Part shown: positions 21,785 to 32,368 of the stretch, one piece after another
Layout: each line of letters starts with the position of its first letter
Position numbering within the stretch: the stretch's first letter is position 1
NCBI GenBank assembly: GCA_023376005.1
Contig: CM042142.1
Span: forward strand, 55,533,185 to 55,597,184
DNA length: 64,000 bases
Direction: 5' to 3'
Source of the DNA: Doryteuthis pealeii
Taxonomy: Eukaryota; Mollusca; Cephalopoda; Myopsida; Loliginidae
Made by a program: the position numbers and the translations under genes
The notes under the pieces: model-generated
Told to the model about the DNA's origin: nothing
Seen by the model: only the letters and a program-made list of their open reading frames with translations
The model's database searches: none

Positions 21785-22154
21785 ACAGGGTGATTGAAAA
21801 GTAACTCCCTATTTCAAACTATTTACAATTTTTTATATGCACTTACTTTTTTTTCAATTCTTTAATGTATGTTCCTTAATATATGGCAATTAAATCTGTT
21901 TTGTTCTTTTTTTTCTTTTCAGATTGATTATTTCGTTTCAAAATTCAAAACCCTATAAAGATGTCTGGATATTTAACTCTAATTTAATTCTAATTCCCGA
22001 GCGGCTTGAGAGGCTGAAGACGAATGCTGGTGCCCAAATAGAATCTTAAGTAAAACTCCATGTTATGTTTGTTCTGTTCATATTCCTTTTTTGTATTCAG
22101 AAATAAATTATGATTTTTAAAATAGGGAAGGGAGTTACTTTACAATCATCCTGT
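21785..22154. mobile_element. mariner-like MITE, 370 bp
   Basis: Inverted termini: acagggtgattgaaaagtaa at 21785 and, reversed from 22154, acaggatgattgtaaagtaa, each followed by ctccc. The ends and length suggest a Tc1/mariner-type non-autonomous element. No transposase is present. Confidence 0.75.
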
Positions 22155-22600
22155 ATATATGAAGATGCCTGTATGTAAATATAGACATGGCTGTATGATT
22201 GTATGACTGTTTATATGTATATATATTTGCATTATTGTGCGTGTGTGTGTGTGTGTGTGTTTGTATGTATCTATATTTTTTATGTGTGTGTCTTCTCCAA
22301 TGTACACAATATAATGACATAAAAGGAAATCCTTTAGAAATGTCACCTAGTAATTATTACCTTATTCTCTTTTATTCAACCCCTTTAAAAAAAAAAAATA
22401 GGAGATAATAAAGAAATACAATGAATAATGTTTTAATGAATGCAGGCAGTTAAACAAGGATCTATAGAAAAGAATAATAATGTGTTTACAGAATTATGTC
22501 ATAAGATATTCTGAATTTTCCTGTGAATGAAGAAAAAAAGAAAAAAAAAAAAGGATCCAAAATCTATTATCATATCAGCATGATTAGCATAGATATTAGG
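22155..22600. other. AT-rich DNA with a short (TG)n
   Basis: Contains a 28-bp TG run at about 22235-22262 and A-rich tracts near 22385 and 22535. No gene signal. Confidence 0.5.
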
Positions 22601-23095
22601 AAATCTTAATATAATGGAGATTATGTGTCTGTCTGTAACTGAAACTATGTCACCACCAATATCACAATTTTCTTAGTTATTTACATTATATTCTCAATGG
22701 TTATTAAATAATCGTTATTTAATCTTAATTAGCATTTTATTTATCACTGATATCTCTTTTAAAGTCTGAGATAGATTTGCCTCAAAACAGCCCATGTTAT
22801 TAATGTGTTTTAAAATCCTGCAATGTGTGTTATATATTGTTAAGAAATAAAGGTTTATATAGCTTATGGTGTGAATATTTGCATACCGGTTTTAACAAAA
22901 AAACCATGTTAAGTAAATAATTACTTGTTGTATTGATTTCTAATATTATTGTTTTATTCTCAAACATATTAAAAGCAATCCTATGTATAATTTTATATTG
23001 AAATCAATTAACATATAGTAAAAATAAGAGTATTCTTTTTAGTGATCTTATTTAAATGGAATTTGATAATTTGCTTTTGAAGCAGTGTTATGTAA

Positions 23096-23433
23096 GGTAT
23101 ATTATTTATTTTTTTAAGGCAATTACAATGCGTATATCATATAAAATTCGATAATTGAAAATAATCATACAAGCAAACCCGGCGAATATAGTGCACCACA
23201 TGGAACACCGTACAGCTGTTTCAACTTTATTAAGTCTCATCAGCGGTGTATACCTACGATTTCCCTCCGACAGAAAACGAAACTGGGAACCCAGCACACA
23301 GAGTCAGAAACTCTACCTCTGGGCCACACGCCGAATTTAACTTGTCAATCATAAACACCCCACTACTATACATAGTACTGTGAGTGTTTTGAGGGAATCG
23401 CAAATTAGGCCTATGCCAAGGCATAAGGAGTAC
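23096..23433 (-). mobile_element. tRNA-headed SINE with hammerhead ribozyme
   Basis: Flanked by 40-bp direct repeats (23056-23095 and 23434-23473, one difference), consistent with retroposition. In order on the minus strand: about 100 bp of leader, A box tggcccagaggtagag (23311-23326), a B-box-like gggttcccagtttcg, the hammerhead (23206-23248), then the 3' tail gatatacgcattgtaattgcc and A-rich end. It is homologous to 34165-34425. Confidence 0.75.
23206..23248 (-). ncRNA. Hammerhead ribozyme, intact core
   Basis: The minus strand gives stem I CACCG/CGGTG, core CTGATGA (23237-23243), stem II GACTT-AATA-AAGTT, GAAA (23219-23222), short stem III CAG/CTG and cleavage triplet GTA. All invariant core bases are present. 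GUA is an allowed NUH cleavage triplet. Confidence 0.85.
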
Positions 23434-23579
23434 ATGGAATTTGATAATTTGCTTTTGAAGCATTGTTATGTAAAGTGTACGATATACGCATTGTAATTGC
23501 CTTAAAAAAATAAATAAATAATGTGATCTTATTTAATTTCATTAGTCTTTCTAATTCAATGTAATATTTAAAAACTAGT

Positions 23580-24000
23580 GAAGATTTGGCCAGTTCTTTA
23601 TATAGAGGAAAAATTAATATAATCATATATGTTAAATATATAAAAACTTAGTTCATTTTCAAAATTGTAAAAATGTAAATGATGATATGTATGTAATATG
23701 TGTGGATTGATAGGTTAGAAAAGCATGAAACAGTTTATAAGTATTTGATATATACATATATAATTACATTATATCACATTATATAAATGCTGAACAAGCC
23801 ACTGTTTTTTTTTTAAATTTATAATAAATAATAGTGTAAAGTGGATTTATGCATTCTTGACCATCAAGTAGATGAATGCCTATTTATGGGCCTACAGTTT
23901 TATATAATATGGAAAGACATGTATTTAAACAACAGATAACACATAAAAATGTAAATTCAAGAAATATATGTATACCAGTTTGGTGTTTAAATTTTTTGAA
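23580..24000. other. No recognisable feature
   Basis: Very AT-rich DNA with short TA tracts; no repeat match noticed in the window. Confidence 0.5.
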
Positions 24001-24004
24001 CCAC

Positions 24005-24241
24005 CTCTACTGGCTTTGAAAGTGAATGTACTTTCACTTTCAGCACTCGTAAAAGTAGTTTCCTTTAGGAGATCATTGTCTTCAGTTTGTCTCAGCAGTC
24101 ATTTGTGCAACTTCCATTTTTATTGACTCAACTTTCGAAGTTCGAAATTTGTTCAACAACTGAGCTTGTTTTACTCAAATTTTTTGTTCAAAACTCTGAA
24201 CTGTTTAAGTTCAGAATCATTTGAGAATTAAGGTTCCACTG
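24005..24241 (-). mobile_element. pogo/Tigger-like MITE end
   Basis: The reverse complement begins cacagtggaaccttaattc, a terminal motif seen in pogo/Tigger-type elements. The body has gaacttcgaaagttgagtc. The terminus is the target of the solo LTR at 24242. The other end was not delimited. Confidence 0.45.
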
Positions 24242-24500
24242 TGTTAAGTTTTTATGCACCATCCTTTGACCTTCAAGCAAGAGCGTTTGTCCAGCAGAAA
24301 TTCTTTGGTAATCCTCTTGGGTAAAGAATCCTAAGTTCCTTCGTCAACAGTTGCAAGTATACTGTGAAAGAATCAGTGTTTAAGTAGTGTATCAGCCACG
24401 CAATATGTCCAGTGATTGGCTAAGGAATAACATGACCTCGCCTAGTCTACAAATCCAGGTGGAGAATTAGAACACACCTTATATCACAAAAACTGCAACA
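24242..24500 (+). mobile_element. Solo LTR with 5-bp target duplication
   Basis: Ends are TGTTA...CAACA. The target duplication is CACTG at 24237-24241 and 24501-24505. It shares gtgattgg/gtgactgg, cctagtct and acaccttatat with 9075-9415, so it is the same LTR family but diverged. No internal region remains. Confidence 0.8.
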
Positions 24501-24505
24501 CACTG

Positions 24506-25140
24506 TATATTATTTTATAAGATATATCAATTTCAAATTAAAATTAAAATTTATAAGAGAATTGAATTTTACCTTGGTAAAATGAAGCAGGCACGTCCAT
24601 AATTAGGCTTTTTTAAGACTATCTTTGCAATTCATTTTTCAAGCAGCACAGGTCATAGACATTTAGAGTGTAGATAATTTGCATTCAACTTATTCCAATA
24701 AGGACTAAAAATAGTCAGCTTGTAATGAGACATATTTTCCAAAATTTTAAATGACTAAAAAAAGAACCCCCCTCCCACAAACACACACACGAGTACACAT
24801 ACCAAAAAAGAACAAGGTAAAAACTGACTGTAAATTAGTTTGAGCATTTTGCTACATCAAAAAGGCTAATGCACTTAAGAATACTTATATGTCCAATGAA
24901 CTATTAATAGTAAAAATATTTTTAAAAAGGCCAACAAAGACTGCCATCATTTTCTGTGATCTGTGATCTATTTCATAATAAGAAATAGAATTTCTTCATC
25001 TTTCTGTTAGCTTCCTTTACTTTAAATTTCAATTTTTTTTTTTTACTCCCTGGTACTTAACCTAAACTAATTCAGATTTGTACTGGTCCATTATATATCG
25101 GAGGAAAATAGACAGAATCATTTAAGTTAAATATGCAAAA
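24506..25140. other. No recognisable feature
   Basis: AT-rich sequence with short A- and T-runs. No coding or repeat signal noticed. Confidence 0.5.
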
Positions 25141-25143
25141 AAG

Positions 25144-25362
25144 ATCGAAGAGTTCAATTGGTAGATTCATCCACCTTGAAACCACAAGGTTCTGGGTTCA
25201 ATACCAGCCCTTGACCAGTCCTACTCAGCGTATGAGTAGCATAGTTTGTATCTGGTAAAGTACGGATGCTGATGGTAGGTGGCACTCCACCTCAGATGCA
25301 AAAAACACTCTTCCTGGTTGATACCAACAATAGGCCACTCAGCTGGCTTTACTTTTACTAAA
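25144..25362 (+). mobile_element. SINE-A, full length, diverged
   Basis: The head agttcaattggtagattc and B box gggttcaataccagc are followed by the SINE-A body, ending ggctttacttttac. Small deletions occur in the body. Confidence 0.85.
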
Positions 25363-25715
25363 TTTATGGTTATTTAATGCCAAAATATAACGCAAATAAT
25401 GTATACACAATTATATGGTTTCAAGTAATTAGTCCTATTTGATAATAATTATTTGTTTGCACAAAGTCGTATGGTTTCAAGTCTTACGATATAATACTAA
25501 TGATTTTTAAAAAGATCTGAGGATGGGAGATACTAGACAATTTCTCTAGGCTCCCTGAAATAGGCTATAATGCTAAAAATCTAAATCTTTTGTTATTTTT
25601 TACTGATATAATTTTGCTCTGTGACTCTGACAATAAGAGCCACATATTGAGCTCTGCAAAACTATACTTTAAAAAAATCCAACATTGTAAGGAAGATTTC
25701 TTCACCTGATCTTTG
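25363..25715. other. No recognisable feature
   Basis: AT-rich. A short local duplication around gtatggtttcaagt (25413 and 25469) is the only structure noticed. Confidence 0.5.
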
Positions 25716-25717
25716 CA

Positions 25718-25742
25718 TTATATATATAATATATATAATATA

Positions 25743-25777
<35 letters not shown>

Positions 25778-25816
25778 GGTGTGTGTGTTGTATGTGTATA
25801 TATATATATATATATG
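25718..25816. repeat. Compound (TA)n/(TG)n microsatellite
   Basis: TA tract, about 40 bp of TG, then TA again. Confidence 0.9.
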
Positions 25817-26044
25817 ATTCTTGCTAATAACAAGTGCTACTAAAGGTTTCACTCTACAATCATCAGACAAGTAAAGATGGTAACAGTTTTAGTTGTTTGT
25901 TTAGCAAGGATAGAATTGCTCTATCACCAGATATCAAGCACTTTTATTTTGCAAATACTGCTGGTCAATTAATTTTATTTTTAATTGACAGTATTGTATT
26001 ATTATTAGTTCACTCCTTGCAAGTTTTAAACCAACATTTGCTAT

Positions 26045-26830
26045 TGGTCTTTCGCTGGAGTCTGATAGCAAGTCTCCTGAGGTCTCCAGTTCTAAACCAT
26101 TCTTAACAATCTAGTGATCTGTATAGTCTCGATTCTTCCTCTGATTTCTAATTCCTTGAGTCTCTTTTCCAAGCCATTGGGACTGTTCTTAGAACACCAA
26201 AATTACAATTGGTATCACCATCATCATCATCATTATTTTTCACACACACCAGCGTAAGTGATGGTCTTTCACTGGAGCTGAGTGACTGTAAATCTCATCA
26301 TTATGATAATTAAATTATCATACTATGGTATATCCACAGTTCTCACTAGTTTATATTATTTCTACATTGTATCCTTCTTCTTATATGAACTGAAACTTAA
26401 AGTTTTCTTTTAAGCATGTCCAGATCTTTTCATATCATCATTTCTGTCCTTGTGAGATTTTCATACCGGCGTTAGCTGATGGTCTTTCACAGGAGTCAGT
26501 GACTGCAAGTCTCCTCAGGTCTCCTCAGGTCTCCAGGACTCTTCTGAGTATTCTAGCCGATTTCAACAATGCTGTTATCTGAGTGGTCTCAATTCTTCCC
26601 CTGATTTCCAGTTACTTCCTCTTGTCTGTTTTCTAAACTTTTGGGGACCGTTCCAAATGCACCATCTACAATTGGTATCACTTTCACCCACACATTCCAC
26701 AGTTTTTTCAATTCTCTAGCAAGGTCTGGGTATTTATCTATCTTTTCATTTTCTTTCATCTTCCCTCTGTGATCTGCTGGGGCTGCAAAAATAATACTAA
26801 CCCATCCTAGTTCTAAGCCATCTTAACAGG
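26045..26830 (-). pseudogene. LINE ORF2 fragments, two or three partial copies
   Basis: The minus strand of 26475-26790 encodes DHRGKMKENEKIDKYPDLAR, then ELKKLWNVWVKVIPIV and GAFGTVPKSLENR. This is the region near the C-terminus of a Jockey/RTE-like ORF. Diverged copies of its distal part lie at 26045-26225 and 26255-26300, so the segment is locally duplicated. It is related to the plus-strand fragments at 47660 and 49800. Stops interrupt every copy. Confidence 0.75.
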
Positions 26831-27119
26831 GCACCTAGTAAAGATGAAACTCACTATGCAAACGAAGACTGTAATATTTGATGAGAACAGCCTCCCACCT
26901 GCACGCACACTCACAGACAATGTACATATTCTTTGACCTGGCATGTGGTGAAAATAATAGCATATTGATCACTGGCACCATTGATCAATGTTCATGCCCT
27001 GGTTAAAATGTTTTTTTTTATTTTGAATGTTGACTTAGAAAGCATTTAGGCACCCACAACATTGAATATTGGTGCAACACAATCTTCATACTCAAGATTT
27101 AACCCCTTTAGTCTTGTGC

Positions 27120-27155
27120 CAGACTAAGCTAGGTTACACACACACACACACACAT
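27120..27155. repeat. (CA)n microsatellite
   Basis: Short CA run. Confidence 0.8.
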
Positions 27156-27284
27156 GCACACATTTTGAAATTTAACTGAATCACTATGAAAAAAGAGTTT
27201 TTTACCAATTTAATTTATTTCTGGTTGTTTATGGCTGTTAGTCATATTGTCATATCCGATCTCACTGACAAGTAAAAGTGACAA

Positions 27285-27690
27285 TTCTTCCAAGCTGTAG
27301 TTGTATCAGTGCTACTGTATGGCTGCACTACTTGGACCCTAAGGAATTGCACAAGAATGCTGCACATGATATTAAACAAATTGTGGAAACAACACCCTTC
27401 AAGAAAGTAGCTGTATGGCCACTTGCCCTCTATCATACAACCATCCATGTGAGATGAACAAGACATACTGTACACGGCTGGAAAATCAAGGATGAACTGA
27501 TAAGTGAGTTCTCCTGTGGAAACCAGCATGTCTTCCAGCAAAGACCTACATAGACCAGCTCTGCGTGGATACTGGATGCTGCTCAGAGAATCTCACAAGA
27601 GCAATGAATGATAGGGACAGTTGTCATGGATATCTGTGCTACTAGTATGACATGATGATGATGATGATGATGAGGAGGAGGAGGAGGAGG
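27285..27690 (+). pseudogene. LINE ORF2 3' end with (GAT/GAG)n tail
   Basis: Broken frames give FFQAVVVSVLLYGCTTWTL, then RMLHMILNKLWKQHPS, LYGHLPSI and a final MNDRDS-like end. It closes with a gatgatgatgaggagg microsatellite. The same 3' end occurs at 52120-52530. The order YGCTTWTL...LNK.WKQHP...LYGHLP is typical of a LINE C-terminus. It is not functional. Confidence 0.8.
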
Positions 27691-27966
27691 ATTCCAATTT
27701 GGCTTGGAAATTGGATCTATTGTAAAAATCCAGACATACACTACATTGTAGATCAAAGCCCCTTTCTCAATATCATTGTTCTCTTTTTTTTTATTTTTTT
27801 TTGTATTAGAACATCATTTTTTAGATCAAAATTGTGATTCAAAAGATATATACAGGGAGTGCCACCCATAAGTTAAGGCTAGAAATTAATTTCTCAAAAG
27901 AGGAAAAGAAAATCTGATAAAAAATGAAGCAGAGTGATTTTGAGAAATATGTAAAATGATTAGTAT

Positions 27967-28236
27967 ATATATTTACCAACACGAAAAGGATGCGACACAA
28001 AGTCAATTTCTTAAGTGGAGTTTAACAGGTTGGAATTCAGAGTTTTCCTTCTCCTAGACTGGTTACCTAGCCATGGTTAAAGAGCCCAGTCTGCCTTGCT
28101 ATTTACCCATAGCTGGAGGAGAATTCGATTAATACCTTTCCCAAGGATATTAGTGCTATGTGAAATGCAAACAGAATTGAACTCGGTTGACAAGTCCATT
28201 TCCTACGACTCTAACCATTAGACCACATGCCTCCAC
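27967..28236 (-). mobile_element. SINE-B, full length
   Basis: The minus strand reads from the head ggaggcatgtggtctaatgg through a ccgagttcaattctg-like B box and the complete body to a (TA)-rich end. It is one of the most complete SINE-B copies here. Confidence 0.85.
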
Positions 28237-28319
28237 TGTTTAGTATATGTTAGGAAATGATTGGTAAGCTAGATGAAGAGATTAATCAATCTGTTTAAAT
28301 CCACTAAACTTCTTTATAT

Positions 28320-28455
28320 CCATACAAGGTATGTCAAAAAAGTATCAAGATTTTTTAACTTTTATGACACACCTTGTATTAAAAAAAAACTAACGTTACA
28401 TTCATTGTTAATTTCTATCTTGGTAAATATAGCTTCCATCTTGATACCTATGGAG
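28320..28455. mobile_element. MITE with acaaggt termini
   Basis: Has the inverted motif acaaggtatgtcaaaaaagt ... acttttatgacacacctt and the same interior as 39185-39328. Its distal terminus is degraded. Probable mariner-type MITE. Confidence 0.65.
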
Positions 28456-28489
28456 AATTTGGGATTGAAAATTAAACGGTAATCGGATT

Positions 28490-28585
28490 TCTAGAGTCAG
28501 AAACCTTCTCAGAATCAGGAACTTTTTTTCTAACTCGGGAACCTTCTTTTCGAACTCGGTAACCTTCTTGTCATAATCGGGAGCC
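28490..28585 (+). repeat. About 19-bp minisatellite
   Basis: Four to five imperfect units around cggGAACCTTCTT. Confidence 0.7.
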
Positions 28586-28589
28586 AATT

Positions 28590-29000
28590 AAATTTAAAAA
28601 GTTAATTTAAAAAATTGCATCCACCCTCATATCATCAAGAATGTATCTTAAAACATCTCCAGGTGTTACATAATTTGTGGGTCGCCTATGAATTATGACT
28701 GTAGTGTAGTAAAATCTAAATGATGGTATTGAAAATGGAAAGTTACCATAATAGCATGACCATTATAGAAGTTATTGACAACAGTTAAACTTTCACTGAC
28801 CTAGGTGCTGATTTCTGATTTGCTGAACGAAAAGCATGTGAAGGGAACTGAGTTAGCGTAGTTAGAATTTGGCAGTTAGTCGAAGGGGCCAGATGCGATG
28901 GTCGTCTGTTCCCCAGTAAACCATCTTCTCACCATGCGGTTGAACCCTTTAGGGCTTTGGATTTTATAAAGACGTCTGAGAAATATAAATCAAGTCTTGA
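28590..29000. other. No recognisable feature
   Basis: A tgttacataattt word at 28663 resembles the small-LTR start, but no further match follows. Nothing else identified. Confidence 0.45.
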
Positions 29001-29002
29001 TT

Positions 29003-29488
29003 GGTAATTTGTGAGGAAGTGCGTCCCGGTCCCCTGCCTCCGAAAATGCTGCCCAGTGAATTTTAAAATAACGACCCCAACTATCGGCGCCACAGCGGTG
29101 TTACTTGAAAGAAAACAACCAACTTAGGGCATTAAATGTATTTGAGGAGGGGGGCTCAAAACTATCTAAACAAGAAATATGACAAATTTCTATAAATAAA
29201 CAAGAATTACGAGAAAAAAAGAAAAATAAGAATTACAACAAAAAAAGAAAAATAAGAATTACGACAAAAAAAAGGTTTAATGTTTTTTTCTTTCGAATGG
29301 AAAAAATAAATAAACAAGAATTAAGACAAAAAAGAGCCCCCACCCCCCCAAATACATTTAACACCTTTAGTTGGTTGCTTTCTTTCAAGTAACACCGCTG
29401 TGGCGCTGATAGTTGGGGTCGTCATTTTAAAATTCACCGGCAGCAATTTCGGAGGCAGGGACCGGGACGCACTTCCTCATAAATTACC
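29003..29488. mobile_element. TIR element with about 150-bp inverted arms
   Basis: Arms 29003-29150 and 29333-29488 are near-identical reverse complements (ggtaatttgtgaggaagtgc outermost). The spacer contains repeated caagaattacgac and A-runs. Flanks cttgatt and cttgcatt could be a decayed 7-8-bp target duplication of hAT type. No ORF is present. Confidence 0.8.
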
Positions 29489-29489
29489 C

Positions 29490-30215
29490 TTGCATTCATC
29501 ATTAAAAACAAAAGAGCACAAACAACCAGAGCCAGCATAGAAGAAGCCGAATCAACTAGAGGAAGAAATCACCCAAAAGAAGATGGTCAGTTAGCGAAAT
29601 AGAACCCTTCTAAGAACTCTGTCCCCTCCCCATTATATACCTAGCAAGGTAAGTAGGCATATAACACAGGAGCAGAGATCCAAATTTTGATTATGTTTAC
29701 TAGTGAGCTAGTTTATCTTGTGTTATCTTGAAAAATAATTATCAAAAAATCTACGAGATGTCAAATGATATTTATTAAAAAAAAATAAAATGAATAAGAA
29801 TTAATATTTGAATATTCTTAAATTACAAAGTGACCTTTTATGACTTATTGAGAAAATTCATTAGTTTCAAAAAGACTATTATTAGCCGACTATTCAGACT
29901 AAAATTTCTGTGGGCAACAAAAATGAAATTTTGAAATTCATTGAATATGAAAGAAATATTTTGACTGTCTTTTTTTGTTTGTTTGTTTGTTTTTATTATT
30001 TTTATTGACAGATCTAAGAGAATATAATAAATGGAAGGATTTTCAGAAAATAGCCAAACTTAAATTTTGCATTTAACTTTTAATTTTAAACTATTTGATC
30101 ATACAAGTCGCTGAATGCAATAAAAACAAAATGGCCTTTTCATAATGTAGCCATGTTTAAAGATTGCTTATAAAAAGTTTAATATCAATGTTGCTTTACT
30201 TCTAGAAAGATACAA
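29490..30215. other. No recognisable feature
   Basis: AT-rich DNA. A (GTTT)n run lies near 29975-29992. Confidence 0.5.
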
Positions 30216-30221
30216 AGTAAT

Positions 30222-30912
30222 AAAGAAGAAGAAAGAAGAAGAAGAAGAAGAAGAAGAAGAAGAAGAAGAAGAGAAAAAAAGAAGAAGAAGAAGAAGAAGA
30301 AGAAGAAGAAAATGAAGAAGAAGAAGAAGATTCAAAGAAGAAGAAAGATTCAAAGAAGAAGAAATGAAATAGAAGAAGATTCAAAGAAGAAGAAGAAGAA
30401 GAAGAAGAAGAAAATGAAATAGAAGAAGAAGATTCAAAGAAGAAGAAGAAGAAGAAAAGAAAATGAAATAGAAGAAGAAGATTCAAAGAAGAAGAAGAGA
30501 AGAAGAAGAAAAGAAGAAGAAGAAGAAGAAGAAGAAGAAGAAGAGAAGAAAATAAATAGAAGAAGATTCAAAAGAAGAAGAAGAAGAAGAAGAAAGAAGA
30601 AGAAAATGAAAAAGAGAAGAAAAGATTCAAGAAGAAGAAGAAGAAGAAGAAAATGAAAATAGAAGAAGAAGATTCAAAGAAGAAGAAGAAGATTCAAAGA
30701 AGAAGAAGAAGAAGAGAAGAAAAAATGAAATAGAAGAAGAAGATTCAAAGAAGAAGAAGAAGAAGAAGAAGAAGAAAAATGAAATAGAAGAAGAAGATTC
30801 AAAGAAAGAATATTCAAAGAGGAAGAAGAAGAATAAATAGAAGAAGAAGGAAATGAAATAGAAGAAGAAGAAGAAGAAGAAGAAGAAGAAGAAGAAGAAG
30901 AAGAAGAAGAAT
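30222..30912. repeat. Polypurine (GAA)n minisatellite block
   Basis: About 690 bp almost without pyrimidines on the plus strand. GAA runs are punctuated by repeated aaatgaaatagaagaag and gattcaaagaag, giving a higher-order unit of about 45-60 bp. Long frames on the minus strand encode only Ser, Phe and Leu and are artefacts of the repeat. Triplex formation is plausible. Confidence 0.95.
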
Positions 30913-31440
30913 GCCAGCAGCAAATCACTGTTGAATTCTTGATAAAAGAATCAGACAGGAAAATAAGTGTCTCCTCAGAAATTATGTTATAAACAAGTGT
31001 AGACTAAAGGGCTAAATAGATTTTCTATTGCAGTGTCAGTTCAGATAGAAAAACAAAAACAGACAAAACAGAAAATAAAAGTAAAAAAAAAAAAAATATA
31101 TTGTAAGAAGCAAATAAATAGATATCAATAAAATGAAATAAAATAAAAATAAAAATAAAAAGGATGAAGGAAGAGAGATTTCAACAGATGAAAGACGCAG
31201 AGACAGTGAGAGAGACAGAGACAAATTGAGAGAGTGTGGTTTGTATACCCAAAAGTGAAAAGGTCAATTGATGAAGAATTGACATCTGCTGGGGATTGAA
31301 AAAAAAACCTGGCAGCTATTTGAGAATGCCATGCCAGTAGTTTTTGATCTCGGCATCATTAGGGAAGCAGAAACAAAGTGCCTCAAGTAATTCATTCAGA
31401 TGGTGCAAAAAGATTTTATATATTTTTATCAGATCTGTAT

Positions 31441-31493
31441 ATGCATGTGCATATATATATATTATATATATATATATATATATATGCATGTGC

Positions 31494-31525
<32 letters not shown>

Positions 31526-31536
31526 TATATATATAT
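31441..31536. repeat. (TA)n with tgcatgtgca punctuation
   Basis: Nearly self-complementary TA tract next to the hammerhead-bearing repeat. Confidence 0.9.
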
Positions 31537-31579
31537 CCACAGAAACCGTCTTTCGACGTTTCACATCTCATCACTGTGG
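31537..31579 (-). ncRNA. Hammerhead-like motif, C3 substituted
   Basis: Stem I CCACA/TGTGG and stem II GATG-TGAAA-CGTC (one wobble) are kept, with GAAA at 31551-31554. The core reads GTGATGA instead of CTGATGA. The C3 change should abolish cleavage. Confidence 0.55.
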
Positions 31580-31775
31580 TTAGACACAACAACTAACTCT
31601 GATCAAAAGTGAGCCGTGACTGACTTTACACCTGTCTGATCCATTAACCTCTAGGCCATTGCCATCTGCCGTTTAAGGAGCAGTGTTTTAACTGTTTTAA
31701 ATACATACATCTGTGTATTTACTTTATGATCACCAGACAGATCAAATCTGTAAACAGATGTATGTATATATACAG
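31537..31775 (-). mobile_element. tRNA-headed element with degraded hammerhead, copy 1
   Basis: The minus strand carries A box tggcctagaggttaatgg (31641-31658), a weak B box (about 31595-31613), a hammerhead-like motif (31537-31579) and a (TA)n 3' end. It is in tandem with a second copy at 31780-32020. Confidence 0.65.
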
Positions 31776-31779
31776 TCAT

Positions 31780-31822
31780 CCACAGATATCGTGTTTCAAT
31801 GTATCATGTCTCTTCAGTATGG
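31780..31822 (-). ncRNA. Hammerhead-like motif, intact CUGANGA, weak stem II
   Basis: The core CTGAAGA fits CUGANGA and GAAA is present. Stem I CCATA/TGTGG pairs. Stem II is poorly paired, with mismatches in GACATGATACATT. Activity is doubtful. Confidence 0.5.
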
Positions 31823-32020
31823 CTAGACATTAGCAGGCTACCTACTACCGGAATGGAAACCCAATCAATTTGTCATCAGTCAGGCTTCTTAACCACTCGG
31901 CCATCAGCACCTACAGACTGGGAGGAGGATTTTAACTGATAAAATACATACATCTGTATATGTGTAAAGGCCGCCAGAGAGTGCTCCATCCCTTTTATAG
32001 GAGAGCATTGCCTTTTAAGC
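31780..32020 (-). mobile_element. tRNA-headed element with hammerhead, copy 2
   Basis: The minus strand has A box tggccgagtggttaagaag (about 31886-31903), like Leu/Ser tRNA, and B box gggtttccattcc (31850-31863). The hammerhead motif follows at 31780-31822. The first 30-40 bp (tttaactg...aaaatacatacatctg) match copy 1. Confidence 0.65.
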
Positions 32021-32077
32021 TTAGTCAGTGGTTGTCAGTGAAAATGTCCTCCATAGTGCTCAGCCTACTAGGGGGTA

Positions 32078-32117
<40 letters not shown>
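32078..32117. repeat. (TA)n microsatellite
   Basis: About 40 bp of TA at the 3' side of a minus-strand hammerhead-like repeat. Confidence 0.9.
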
Positions 32118-32120
<3 letters not shown>

Positions 32121-32250
32121 TGAATGAACAAATAAAAGGTTTAGCTTTTATTTATTTACATGGAACAATATTTACAACCAATGGTTTCCTGCTAACGCAT
32201 TCGTCAGGTAAACAAAATAGCCTTTTTTTAAATAAACGAAATAGTTTTTT
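32118..32250 (-). mobile_element. Repeat with hammerhead-like motif
   Basis: On the minus strand CTGACGA (32201-32207) is followed by an ATGCGTTAGCAG hairpin and GAAAC (TTTC at 32185-32188 on the plus strand). A tail of about 60 bp and (TA)n complete it. The layout parallels 55045-55085. Confidence 0.45.
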
Positions 32251-32252
32251 TA

Positions 32253-32302
32253 GCTCTTGGCTATTTCCTCTTGGTTAGGCTGAGAACATTTCTACACCCC
32301 TT

Positions 32303-32368
<66 letters not shown>

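Larger units (their letters stand above)
23056..23522. mobile_element. Short retroelement containing the tRNA/hammerhead SINE
   Basis: The outer element is on the plus strand. It is about 89 bp long if the inner insertion and one 40-bp repeat are removed, and ends in gatatacgcattgtaattgcc plus an A-rich tail. The inner SINE (23096-23433, minus strand) has the same 3' tail, so both were probably mobilised by one LINE type. Confidence 0.7.
22604..23578 (+). mobile_element. Helitron carrying nested retroelements
   Basis: Begins A|TC at 22604 (tcttaatataatggagatt) and ends CTAG|T at 23575-23578, although the subterminal hairpin is degraded. It is interrupted by an insertion at 23056-23522, flanked by a 14-bp duplication gtgatcttatttaa (23042-23055 and 23523-23536). 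Removing the insertion restores continuity with the Helitron at 39355-39990. Confidence 0.8.

Noticed and set aside
26880..27240. A possible exon near the LINE fragments
   Set aside because: No frame with coding character and no splice-like pattern; ordinary AT-rich DNA with a short (CA)n.
28663..28760. A sixth TGTTA-family LTR
   Set aside because: Only the first 12 bases match; neither leader nor LTR end follows.
30168..30928. Ser/Phe/Leu-rich open frames
   Set aside because: They are translations of the (GAA)n minisatellite.
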